From NCBI GenBank assembly GCA_030141585.1, contig JAQIFP010000033.1, positions 1 to 57,087 of the forward strand: DNA of 57,087 bases. The letters are read 5' to 3'. The stretch is from Ophryocystis elektroscirrha. Taxonomy: Eukaryota > Apicomplexa > Conoidasida > Neogregarinorida > Ophryocystidae. The first letter of the stretch is position 1. Each line of letters opens with the position of its first letter. Both the position numbers and the translations under genes were made by a program. A model generated the notes under the pieces. The model made no database searches and was not told the origin of the DNA. It saw only the letters and a list, made by a program, of their open reading frames with translations. Shown in pieces: positions 20,467 to 36,426 of this stretch.

Positions 20467-21777
20467 TTATGCTTTGGTAGGATCTTCGATTTCTGGATTA
20501 GCTGAATTACGACCAAAATATGCATCTAATTGACTGTCTAATCGATTTTTCGCAGCATCGTCACCCATATAAGCATCCAGCTGTGCGTTCTACAAAAATA
20601 AATATGTATGTGTTTAATGGATAGAATATTAAACTAAACTCCATGCATGAATCAGAAGCTTATTTTGAAAACGAACTTCTTCAGACAGGCACTAAACTAT
20701 TAAAGCTCACTCCATATACATGAACTTGAGAGCCAACAACTTTATTTAATCACGCATCCGTGTTACATATATCACAGCATGTATTACGTAAAACAACTTA
20801 TTATTGCACCGTGATCGAATAAATACATCGTATGAATCATGCAAAAGAACTTATATCCATTTTATTAGCTGAATATGCCTAAGCATATATACGACTGTAT
20901 AAATACGTATTACAGCTTCAATATATTTATATAGCCTAACAAATATACACGTTTATATATACATGTATGTATAAACACATATTTCAAGTATAATTCCACA
21001 GGTGAAATTGGCTAGCGTGAATGTGTTGAATATGGGGAGCATTTAATTGTTAAATACAAATTATATGCCTAAAAGTTTATTATTCATACCAAGTCGGCTT
21101 CAGAAGGTTTACGAAAACGGTTATTTTTCCTACGATTTCTACGTCTTTCATTATTACGACCGGGTTGTTTTTGATCTGATTGCTGCTGCTGCTGTTGCTG
21201 TGATTGGTTTTTTTTTTGAAAAGATTTGAACTTGTTTATTTTATTTTGTTGAAATGGTTGACGTCTTCTTCGGAATCCTGCTTGTTTAGGGCGTCTGAAG
21301 GGCTCAGACATTGTGTATAACCCCGGGTTATAAAAACCACTTCCACCACCTAAAGAAGCAACCGTCGGTTGCTGTTGTTGAGGTTGATCAGCAGAAAATG
21401 AAAAACGGCGACGATTATTGTTTATGAAAAATCTATTGCGTGAACTATTACCACGACCACGGTTTATATTTGTTGGAAACATATATACTGTTTGAACTTC
21501 GTTATTTTTGTTTGGAGTTATAAGTCGACGAGATTTTAAGCGGTATGGCACGAAGGCATTTGGATCAATGTTATTTTTATAACGACGCATTGAAAATGTT
21601 GGCAATACACCTGAAAAAAGCGGACTCAGACTTATATTGGATAATATAATATTTATGAGTGTAATTTATTGGATTGTTTTTTTTAAGTGCCAAATTAAAA
21701 ATGCTCTATCATGCTAGAAACAAACCTTTGGCCATTCCTCTTCGAACAGTGAATTTAGAAAAACTTCCTCGAACCAT
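20467..21777 (-). CDS. CHTOP/ALY-type mRNA export adaptor-like protein
   Basis: Three exons: ATG 21777 to about 21727, 21610 to about 21087, and about 20590 to TAA at 20467. About 230 residues, strongly basic in the middle with Arg/Gly/Asn tracts and two Gln runs. The end reads EADLNAQLDAYMGDD...RLDSQLDAYFG. This duplicated LDxxLDAY motif is the UAP56-binding motif of ALY/REF, CHTOP and related export adaptors, which load UAP56/Sub2 on spliced mRNA. No RRM is present, so it resembles CHTOP or UIF more than ALY. The second intron (about 20593-21086) is long, AT-rich and featureless. Two other RNA-export or packaging candidates (THO1-like and this) lie within 6 kb; this may be chance. Confidence 0.7.
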
Positions 21778-21947
21778 GATTAAAAAAATTATTTAACCTG
21801 AGCCTGATATAACCAAAAGGATTACAACTTAACACTGTCTCCCGGTGTTCAAAAATTCATTAAATCTGCTCATTAATTTGCTTTTTTTTTTAAATAACAC
21901 ATTTAAAAAAACTAATTCTCAATTTAAATACATATAAAAAAAAAAAA

Positions 21948-22364
21948 TTAAATTCCAAATAATACTTTATGAAATGCGATAAATTGCTCTGTATTCAAGT
22001 CAACTTGGCAATTTTGGATTATATTTTTCGAAAGATAATGACATGGTAATGTTACACGTGCCAGAAGCTAATTAATGAAAATAAATATATTTATACGTAT
22101 TAATTACTTTCTTTGGGTTAGTATGAGGAATTGTATTTGATTCAATAAACTGATAATCATGAGTTATGTGATATTTCAATGACGCTATTTGGTATTTTAA
22201 TATTGCAGTTTCTCTAAAATGTGCTCTTTTGTTCTCTGTAAACTCCTGGAAAGTTATCTTTTTAGGATTATAAATTGGAATAGAAACAATATGTTTCAAT
22301 AATTTATACTTCAATTCCTCAATTTGTATTAAATATTTGTTGAAGTTATTTTTCGTCAAAACAT
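21948..22364 (-). CDS. Small orphan protein, 5' end not found
   Basis: Two exons joined in frame: 22364 to about 22109 (preceded by an acceptor, ...TGTTCAG) and about 22073 to TAA at 21948. About 125 residues, helical and basic, with a KKITFQEFTENKRAHFRET region and a Cys-His pair (TLPCHYL). There is no Met in the first exon, so an upstream exon must exist between 22365 and 22587; I could not fix it. No family recognised. It lies between the export adaptor and the dynactin gene on the same strand. Confidence 0.45.
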
Positions 22365-22587
22365 CTGAACATATTTATTAATAGGATATTGAAAATTATT
22401 GACTTAAATTGCATAAATATAATCTACCACATATAAATAATAAATTATTGAGTCATGTTTGCTTAAACGAGCTAGTATATGTATGTTTACCATAAGAATT
22501 TGTATATACACATATTTTGCTAATGTTAAAAGATTAAGAAATTTAATCTTTTATTAAGTTTTTAGTATATTCAATAATTTGTCAAGT

Positions 22588-25500
22588 TTACATTATTGGT
22601 TTACCAATTTCGATATTATCAAAAGTATTATTGTTAAGTTGATGAAGCTGTTTTGGATTTAAATAAACTTCTAAATCATTTGTTCCCAAATCATTAAGAG
22701 CTGATTTTACCTTTAATATCGTGTAACAATTTTTGAAGACTTACTTGTAAATTCAATAACTCCGTTTTGAGTTTTTGTGCTAGTTGTTTCCAATTATACA
22801 TTTCCAAAAACCTCCAGTCTTGTTCTCCGATATGTGGATTTATTTGACTAAACGTTTTGAGCATTTGATGTGCATCTATGAAGAATATGAGTTTTAAGCT
22901 AATCTACCATCTAGTTTTGTACTCAGCTGCATGACTTCAAGTTTATATTTTCTTTTAGCTTCATCGGTTTCTTGAAGTGTCTTGTTTTTAGCTTGCATCA
23001 GCTCTCTATAGAATTGAACTGTCCGTCGGGTATCTTCCATTTCAGTCTCTAAGAGTTTTAATCTAAACATGTGAATATCAAGTATAAGAATTAGGCGTAT
23101 ATATAATATATCATATATATTACTATATATATATTACTTTATATGATACTATATATATTACTATATATATTACTATATATATTACTATATATATTACTAT
23201 ATATATTAATTTATATATTATTTATTAATATATATGTAATAATATGGATACACTGTGTGAAAATCTAATATAATTATAACAGTACATAAAATGATTATTA
23301 AAAATGTTCTACTAAATTATATTTGAATTTTTATTAAACAAAAAGTTTATGAAAATTACCTTTCCAAATCCATATTATTGGAAAGATTTTTTTTTTTGAG
23401 ATCTTCAATTTCCGCATTAAGGTCTTTGACTTTTTGAGAGACTTCAATGTTTTGCTCACCCAGTTGCAACGAATTAACGTTATTTGTTCGCATTGATACT
23501 TCGGATTGGACAAGTTCGGAAATTTTATGCTGAAGAGCGTCCATTGTTTTCTAATTACACAATATGATTGCAACTATTGTAACTATACAGTCCAAATAGA
23601 TTCATCTTGATTTAACCGATAAATTTGCTTGGTAATATGTGCGTAGTCTTTTAGTAATGTGCCAATAGACTAATAGAATTAAATCAATCGGTTTAATTTC
23701 ATTACTAAAAATAGAGTGTCCAGATTTTTTGGTGTTTTGCTATCTTCAAGTGTTTTTTTAGACTCTAGGTAAAGCTAAAATATTTTATACAGTCAGTAGT
23801 ATAAAGCTTACTTTTTCTGAGTTTTCAATAAACTGAATTACAGTTTGTTTATCTTGAGAATCATTAGATACTTTTACGTAGTCAGGCCCATAATTGATCA
23901 TATGGTAAAATAGCTCAAGTTGACCTATTTGTACACTGAAAAATTATTATAAAAAATAATTACTGTTTAATGATATATTTGACAGAAATAAATACATTTT
24001 CCCATTTGTTTTTTGTTAAAATATCAATGGAAGGTTTACATAAATTCATAATAGCTAGACTTCTGAGTAGAATGGAGTTTGATCTGATAACTGCTGCGGG
24101 TATCCCGTAAAACATCTTGACATCTTTGATTTCTTGATATATATCTGTCCCTAATCGTTTTTTACAATTATTAACTAGGGTTTTCAGCGTTTTACGGTCA
24201 TCCTATGGATTTTAAAATTACATAGATATTATATACCTCTATATGTATAAGCAGCGTTTTAGGTGATATAAGGTTTTTTTCAGCTGTAGATAACAAATAA
24301 TTTAAATGCTCATCATGCAAGTTAAAGATACGTAAAATTTCGTTCAATTTCTCCTCTAAACAAATAATATGCAATTAAGTGTCTTGTGTTACGTGTGGAG
24401 GATTCGTTTATGTCCAAGCATAATGCTCTGACTAGATTTTTCAAATTTGAATGTCCATGGAATCTGATTTGCTCCGATAAATACACATACTGTTAATTCA
24501 AGTCAAAGTAAAATAATTACATCTACTAAATTGGGAGCTAAAATTTCATTGACTGTATGAATCCAGTTCAATATTGCAGTCTCTGTTACTAAGCCCTATA
24601 AATAACATTGTTTTTGACTTGTTTTTCTACAGAATTAGATATTTTGGATTCATTAAAATAGTCTCTTTGGAATGCCATATAAAAATAATTCAACAAATTG
24701 TCGGTTTTGATCAATAAACTAATACAGCAATAGTTAAGTACTGTAACATAACAAAATTTATATAAATTTTTTTTTTGATATTCTTATATTATAGGTTACA
24801 TTTTCGTAGCTAGATCGTATATTATAATATTAGTTTATATTTTAGTTTAATTAATTCAGACTCTGTGTAATTTTACTTCGTAATAAGTAAAGATAAATCG
24901 TATGCTTCCATTTCTATGATCCAAATTTCCGGTGGAATAGATTTTTTGAAAAAATTAAGATTTATTTGAGAAAGAGTTAGCATAGCTTTGGCATTTCCAA
25001 GACTTAACGTAAGTTTAGCTTCTAAGGATTCACAGTCTCTGTTAAGTTTTTTAAAACCCAAGTAAATTTACTTAGTTTTTTCTTCGTTCATTCTCTGGTA
25101 TCGTGGAGCCATATACGCTTCATAATCGTTTAGTTTTGAATTAAGGATAGCAAGTTCAGCAGACAAAGTTTCTATTTTTTGCGTCTGAAATTCTTTGCAA
25201 ATTAATTAAAATTTACAGAATAAGCTTCAGATTCCATATATTTATTTCTTACAAATTCCAGAGATGTTTTATAAGTTTTAATTTGTTCCTTTAACGAATT
25301 TGTATGACTCTAAAATATATAAAAATCAATTAATAGCTTTATAGGGACAAATTCTTATTTGAAATATAAAAAATTATATGATTGTTATGGATATATATAT
25401 ATATATATATTTTAGCATATTTATATATAATAAAAACCTAAAAATATATATGTATATATATATATATTTATGTATGTTTAATTTTTAGAGGTAATTTTTA

Positions 25501-26332
25501 TTTATATATGTAAACAGTTATATCACACTTATTACGATTACTTCATAGTATTGAAGCGATTTTCTTAGTTCTAAAACTATTGTATTGTTAACAGTTGATA
25601 AATCTTCATATAATTTGACAGCTTTTCTTTCAGATTCAATAAAAGCCTGAATATAGAATAGATTAAAAGAAAACCTTACTGACTGCTCGTTCAATTTTGT
25701 TTTCAGTGTATCCTCAACCTTATTAAAAAACTGAGTTTTTTCTTCTAGTTCTATAGAGTGTTCTATAAACCAGGACTTCAATGTAGCAAACGCTTCATTT
25801 AGAGCTTTATTCTGAGATTCTATAAATGTGCGGTATAAATTACTTCTTGCTCCAATTTATTATTTTGGTTTCTTAATATCTGGATTTCCTGCTGATATTG
25901 TTTTTCAGATTCACAAAATTTGATTTTAGCGTCTGTAAATTGAATAGCTTGGTCAGTGAGCTGAACCCCATAAAAAAAAAATAAATCAATAGTACTTTTA
26001 AACTAAGCTTCAATAATTTATTTTTGAGGTTTTCTTCCGAGGGTACATTACTTGTTTCTGAATCTTTACTTTCTGCTGCTGAACTTTTGGGAGTCGAGAT
26101 TGGAAGAGAAGAAGAAGGGGATTTTGAATTATCTAAGTAAGATATTTATGAAATATACAAAACTAAAATATATGCGATATAAGTTGAGTTTAGATATGAA
26201 TATATGGTATACATAGTTGAAGAGCTGAAAATTAATAACAAAAAATTAATTAAATCATTTATTTATGACATTTCATAGAATAACATTTGTAATAAAAATA
26301 CGCAGTGTTATAAAGCATATTTTACCTTTCAT
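22588..26332 (-). CDS. DCTN1: Dynactin subunit 1 (p150-type) lacking CAP-Gly
   Basis: A gene of about 20 short exons with introns of about 30-40 nt. The start is ATG 26332 (MK, then a 187-nt intron, then a Ser/Pro-rich stretch). Long coiled coils follow (26.1-24.85 kb). The central dynactin domain contains LTLSQINLNFFKKSIPPEIW and MEAYDLSLLI, the counterpart of p150 QANQHV-LL--F-P-SF and LLL--R. A second coiled coil has MDALQHKISELVQ (p150 MDALQADIDQLE), and the C-terminus reads LEVYLNPKQLHQLNNN (p150 LVLTQEQLHQLHS). p150 is the dynein-binding arm of dynactin. The usual N-terminal CAP-Gly microtubule-binding domain is absent; the protein opens directly with the Ser/Pro linker. Exon limits are approximate. 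A TATATT-rich repeat fills one intron. Confidence 0.75.
23113..23210. repeat. 12-bp ATTACTATATAT tandem repeat in dynactin intron
   Basis: About seven units of ATTACTATATAT, slightly degenerate at the left, inside an intron of the dynactin-like gene (about 23069-23355). Confidence 0.8.
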
Positions 26333-26375
26333 GAGATTGTATATGTATCCAGAACAGGACCTATAAACATATGAA

Positions 26376-26700
26376 TTAAAGAAAGGGTGATGGTGCTTCA
26401 TAATTGGGTATATAATAATTAGTAATATTGATATGATCTTTTGGGTGAGGGGGAATGTCAAATTTTTGTTCTTCTGTGTTTTCATTTGATTGAGAATTAA
26501 TTAATTGAAGAAAAGGATACCATACAAAACATTCTGGCAATATTGGAGGTAATAGAGTACCGGAAGATCTAATGTAGCACGGATGATAATTTTTGGTTTT
26601 TACTTTAGTATAGCTGTTAGCTTCTTTCTGTCAAAAATGATATACTTATCCTTGGAGATATCGCTACAAAAGAAAAAGATTATTAATACTTAAATGACAT
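26376..26700 (-). CDS. Small orphan protein, about 88 aa
   Basis: Three exons joined with consistent phase: ATG 26700 (MSF, then a 26-nt intron), an exon to about 26604, a 35-nt intron, then about 26568 to TAA at 26376. The protein starts MSFNDISKDKYIIFDRKK and has a Pro-rich core (GTLLPPILPECFVWYPFLQ) followed by FDIPPHPKDHINITNYYIP and EAPSPFL. Composition is not low-complexity, so it looks like a real conserved protein, but I do not recognise it. It sits between the MYST acetyltransferase and the dynactin gene, same strand, 43 bp upstream of the dynactin start. Confidence 0.5.
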
Positions 26701-26995
26701 AATATAAATAAGAGTTAATAATATAAATAAGAGTTAATGCATATATAATCAACGTAAATAATTTGGTAAATTTATTGAAGAAGACTAATTGTAACTTATT
26801 AAATGACCATAGTTTTATATATTTTTTTTTAAAATAATATTTGATTAGTCATAATTTATCAATTATTATTATAATATTGATTATTTGTATTTAAGCAATA
26901 TCTGTAGTTTATATATTACTATTTATTTATCTATTTTCTATTTCATTAAATTAATAATTACTATATACTGCTGAAGTAAACTCAAATTAGTTTGA

Positions 26996-30983
<3,988 letters not shown>

Positions 30984-31154
30984 TTTATCTAAGGCCAGTC
31001 CTATATAAGCATTAAAATATTAGTATTTTTATAAATTATCATTATATATCAGACTAATAAGTTTCAACAATAATAATTTTTCATAAAAATAAAAAATAAA
31101 TGATTATAACACATTATTAAATCTAAGAAAAATACATATATGCGATTAAGGGGA

Positions 31155-34100
31155 CTAGTTATTTTCTTTGACGTGAGGAGAATTTGAATTAGATAATGAT
31201 TCTATGTTACTAGGACGAGGTACACCATATTGTTCCATTGACAAAGGTTCATAATCTGCTATACAAATTAATGCATTATCTAATGCTTGTATTAGTTCAT
31301 TTGCTAAAGGACATATTGTTTCAACAAATGAATTCGGACAGTCTGGATCAGCAAATTCAAGTACTGCAGCGTGCAAAAACATTCTTGGGCACCATTGACG
31401 GTCTTCTTGGCATTTCTTAGGTTCCAAATACTTTGTATCACTGACTAAAGGATGTCCTATGTGTTGCATATGTACACGAATTTGATGTGTTCGGCCTGTA
31501 ACTATTCTACACTTGCATAGCGAAAATAAATCATTCTCCGTTAATTCTCCCGTAAGTGCTGGGTCTATCCAAATTTTTCTACAAAAAAAAAAGAAAAAAT
31601 AGCACCAATTCACTTCAAACCAAATCAAATATATTTGTTAATAAATATTTTATAAGCAAATAATACAATAATATTATAATATTATATTATAATAGATGAA
31701 AGACATAAAAAGTATTCATTTTAATATTTTAATTACATAATTAATTATTACAACAATAAAATTAATAATTACTTATATTACAAATAAATTTTTATATTTA
31801 TTTATTTTTATGTATATATATTAAATCGACATACCCTTTATTATTTTCAAGAGATAATTTATCTTGAAGACTGTCGGTATGTTCGTAAAACTCCTGGCTT
31901 TCTCCAACACTCTCAGATCTTGCAGACGAATTATCCGATTCATGTCCTGGTCGATTATCAGGTTCGTCATTAGGGGATGGCAAAACATATTCACCAACAA
32001 CAGGGGGTCCATTGATAAGATTTTTTACAATGTCCGCCCATGGTTTTCTTCGATACACTCGACATAAATGGTATTCCGTTAAAGAATCATCACCGCCTTC
32101 TTCCACTACCTGGGTATAATGAGATTTGATTCTGTTTCTAGAATCAAAATTTTTAGTTAATAGTCGAGTTTTCACGACTCCGAAACGGTTTTTGACACGG
32201 CCATGACATAAAAGTAAGTATTCTTTATGCACATTACGTCTTCTAAATTGATCCCATAAAAAATCTCGCGCCCGTCTGGTTCGAGCAATTAAAACAGCTC
32301 CTGATGTTTCTAAGTCAATGCGGTGGCATAAACCACATTCCAGTTCAGTCCAGCGCTGTATAGTTTCTTGATTAGGAAATTGTTTCATAAGCCATAAATG
32401 AAAGCTTTCCATTTTGCCAGAGTGTTGAAGCTCAGAGTTAGAAACATTTTTCAGAGTTTTTTCAATATCCCCCTGTTTCAGTCTATGAAGGTCTAAAGGA
32501 CGATCAACACAATGAGTCGGTCCAGAACAGTGCCAAAAAGCCGGCTTGTATGTGACAAACCATGTTCGAGATTCGTGAACAACTCTTGGCTTGTCTTTTG
32601 ATACTCGAGGACGTCCTGTTCGTCTGTCAAGAAAGTACCTTAAATCATTTTTCCTATTTAATAAAATTTTTGTATCTGCAGTGGTTGCTTGTTGATTCTC
32701 TACTCCTTGATTATTGGAGGATGTGGAACCCCGTGGAGAAATGTATTCATTAGATTCTACTAGAATATTTAATTAGATTAATTAATTTATTTAAATTATT
32801 TTAATTTATCAATAAGCAACAATGTCAACATATTTACAAATTAAGTTCAACATTCATAAAAAAATTAGGCAAAAAATTTATTTGATTATATATACATAAA
32901 TTAAACATGTTTTATTTATGTTGTTCAAAAAATCTAATTTACATTCTAATTAATTTATAATAATTTGTATAGATATTGTATTTTTTTTTAGAAAATAATA
33001 ATTTTAATATTGACAAATTAATATTTGAAAATATTTGCAATTTTTATTAAATATATATTAAGACATTAAAATTTACCTTCGTCTTCTTCAATAATGCTTT
33101 CAACGATGATATCTTCGTTACACAAATCTCCTTCATGACAAATAACTTCATGTGTTTTATCAATATGTAAAGGTGAAATATAATTTATGTTATAATCAAT
33201 AAACTGAGCTTCATCATCGTCATCATCAGAAGAAACTGAACCTAGGTATAAATCATGTGGTTTTTGAGTACCTATCATATTTTCTTCATAGGGATTGTGT
33301 TTTTTTAAGTGATCCCTCTGCAAGTAAGGTATTCTTTTATTCAGTTCTTCATCGGATTCAATGTCGTCACCGTCCTGTTCATGATCATTCAGTATGTAAT
33401 CATGATAAGGCGGCATCATGCCGGTGTGATCTAAAAAGTATACCAGTATTGATGTAAAATGATAATTTAATTATGTATTAATAATAGTAATTAATTAATT
33501 AATTTGAATAATATTCATAACAGCTAAATTTGTATATAGATATAAAAAAAGAGTCAGAAATAGATATCAATATTTCAAATACTGTATATATATATATATA
33601 TATATATATATTGGGGTTTAAATAATTTACCTGAATTGTGATGAGAATAATTCACGGAAGAGATATTATTAATTATATGTGTATTATGATCGTCATAATG
33701 TTTGGCAAGGGCTGACCAACCAGCTTTTCTCCGTCCTTCTAAGGGTACATCTTTGTTCGCAGTTTGAACAGGTACTGGAGGGGGTAACGGAATAGAAGCA
33801 ACAGTTGGCTGTGTAGGGTGAGTATGGAAAGGCAGGGATGCTAAGGTTAAAGCAGCTTCAGTTTCACGTGATAAAATCGTAGTATTTCGAGATATTAGAT
33901 TCTTAAAAATAAGAACTAAAGCCCAATGGGAATGTTGTAGTAATCTTTGTTGAGCGCAGGAATTATTCCAATGGAATTTGGTGAAAGCTATTAAACTTAA
34001 TCTACGTAACCATTCGCTTAATTTTTTCAGTAATAAATCAAAGTAACGTCTACCAGCTTGGCTGTCGCGAAGTTTCATTATTTGCTTAGCTCCAAGTAAA

Positions 34101-35827
34101 TAAAATAGAAAGCATAATGAACATAATGAAGTGCATTTTTGTATAGTTAAATTAATGAATACAGGATCTGTGTAAATGTTATTTTGTTTGTCTAGCGCCA
34201 CATCATAATGTGGGCCATTTTTACGATTTGATAGAATATTTGAAGGTAATGCATCACCCAATAAGTTTAAAGATAATGTATGGAGTCCTTTTCTTGTACC
34301 AATTAAATCGGATGTCAAGAATACTGCAGCAAATAATTCTAAAAGTGCTAGTTGCTTATTCGACAAAGAACGTTCAAATAATTCAGCTTCATTTTTAGGT
34401 AAATCTTCTATACACTCATAATTGACACCTTTATTTTTATTATATTCAGTAGATTGTAAATTCTCCGTACTTTTGACTCTATTATTAGAATGAAAATTAA
34501 TTAAAGGGGGTGCAGCTGGAGAAAAAGTTTCTATTGTAACGGTAGTAGTAATCGCTTTAGTAAGTTCGTGCCTAAATTCTCGAATAATTGTTTGCTGGTA
34601 TTGTTTGTCATCCCTTAAATAATCATTAAATAAGCGGTCTATATGATATGCCATGGAGATTGCAATGTGGCTAACGTAGGAATCCTCTATTTTTTCTAAT
34701 TTACTTGGTGGCAAACTGGAGTTAAGTAGATATCTGGATGAAGTTAAGCTGGTTTGTAGAGGAATAGAGTTTATCATTTCTACACAAGCTGCTATAATCT
34801 CTGATATGAATGTTGTAACGGAGCAACCTGGCGATAATTTCACAGTAAGGTTTTCTAATCCTGAACTACCAATATTTTCATCATTAAATTGAAATGTCAA
34901 ATTACGCCTCATCGCTACAGCAAGTAAACTAGGAAATGTATCCAGAACAGCTTCAGCTGCTATAGTTGTCCATGAATTGGGATTCTCCGCTGTTTCGGCT
35001 GTTATCGGTTTATGGTAATTTTTAGTAGGAGATGCAGGTATTATGGAAATTTGTTTTATATTGGATATTGAAGGTTTTTCTACCTCGGGTTTCTTTTCTT
35101 TATCCAAATTGGTTGAAGAAGCTTCCTCGGTTATAGATTCTTGTATTCTTTGTAGAGGGGAGTTATTTTTCATATAATGGCATGGTTTTACAGGAAGCGT
35201 AGGATCATGTATAATAATTACATCTTCATTATTTGAATTAGAAGTCTTATAGTCATCATTTTTATCCACTTCTATATATGAAGGTTCTCTAACAGCCATT
35301 TTTTCAGTGTTTTCTGTAACAGATACAGCTTCAGAGTTATAATACTCCATATTGCTTGCGTCCGGTATATTATTGGTTTTTGTGTTAAAGTTATTTTCGT
35401 TCTTTGGTGTATCCAAATTTGTATTACTTTTGTCACTTTTATTATTTTCACATTGATTTTGGTTTTTTTCATTTTCCTGTCGACGTATCTCTTGTACTTG
35501 AGCTTTTATGCGACTTTTAGTATTAGCTGGTATTGCTGTTTTTATCAATGATAATTTTTTTTTTTTCTTTGTGCTTGTTTGTTTGGCGTTTGGCACGTTA
35601 CGGTTATTTTGTGTTACTTGTTGCTGCTGTTTTTCTTTTACAGGCTGCTTGTCTTGAGGATTATTGCTCGGACTTTTGTTTGGTTCGGTAATGTTATTTT
35701 TCAATGCTAAAATATTAGTTAAATAATCTGAAGCCTTACTATGCTGAAAGTTCGCAGACTCATCATTGTTCAAAATATTTGAGTCGACAATATCGGGGAG
35801 AGGTTTTTCACGATTATTATTGAGAGT
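31155..35827 (-). CDS. RluA-type pseudouridine synthase with long N-terminal extension; probably joined to the USP7-like gene
   Basis: Exons: 35827 to about 33632, about 33431-33077, about 32762-31832 and about 31579-31155 (TAG). The last two carry the synthase: VVHESRTWFVTYKPAFWH, then CGLCHRIDLETSGAVLIA with the catalytic Asp (HRxDxxTSG), and CRIVTGRTHQIRVHMQHIGH. It isomerises uridine in RNA. An acidic, phosphosite-like linker (DDDD, EED) precedes it. The first exon (about 730 codons) has Lys/Gln/Asn-rich and then Leu-rich helical sequence with no family I know. That exon has no ATG near its start: it opens directly after an acceptor (CAG at 35828-35830), and the phase fits the donor of the USP7-like gene at 36426. 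All downstream joins are also in phase (G|AT, G|TA, GG|A). So this is most simply the C-terminal part of one giant protein; two separate genes remain possible. Confidence 0.75.
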
Positions 35828-36426
35828 CTGAAAAAATTTTATTATTTATAAAATCAGTACAATTAATGTATATTATATGGAATATTATTTAACAAAATAA
35901 TAATATTTATTATATAATGTTATATAACAATATATTTTTATACAATATAATAATATTATTATATATTATGATGATATTAGTATATAATATAATTTTATCA
36001 TTATATAATATAATTAAATTATTATATAATATAATTTATTATTATATAATATAATTACATTATTATATTATAATATAATAATTTTTTATATAAAATTAGA
36101 TTATATTTAATTATGTACATTGTAATATATATTATAATTGATATAATATATATTTTAATAACTTAATATACTTTTTGTTAATATAATTAATATTCAAAAT
36201 AATACAATTAAGGTTATTATATGTAAAAATATATAGTAAATTTTATAGTGATAATTGCTCAGGCTACATAATGAGAAAAATTATCTCGTATAAATCTTTT
36301 TACTTAATACAGTATATATATATATATTAATATATTATGTATTAGTGTGTAAAACTGCTACATAATTGTTTAAATTAATAATGTAAATATACTCAGATAA
36401 ATTGTCTTATAAATACTAAGACTTAC
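35828..36426. other. AT-rich spacer or intron between USP7-like and pseudouridine-synthase exons
   Basis: About 600 bp of nearly pure A/T with imperfect repeats of TTATATAATATAATT. It is bounded on the minus strand by a good donor (ACC|gtaagt) and acceptor (TTTTTTCAG), both phase 0. No gene-like frame, so it is most likely one long intron. Confidence 0.6.
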
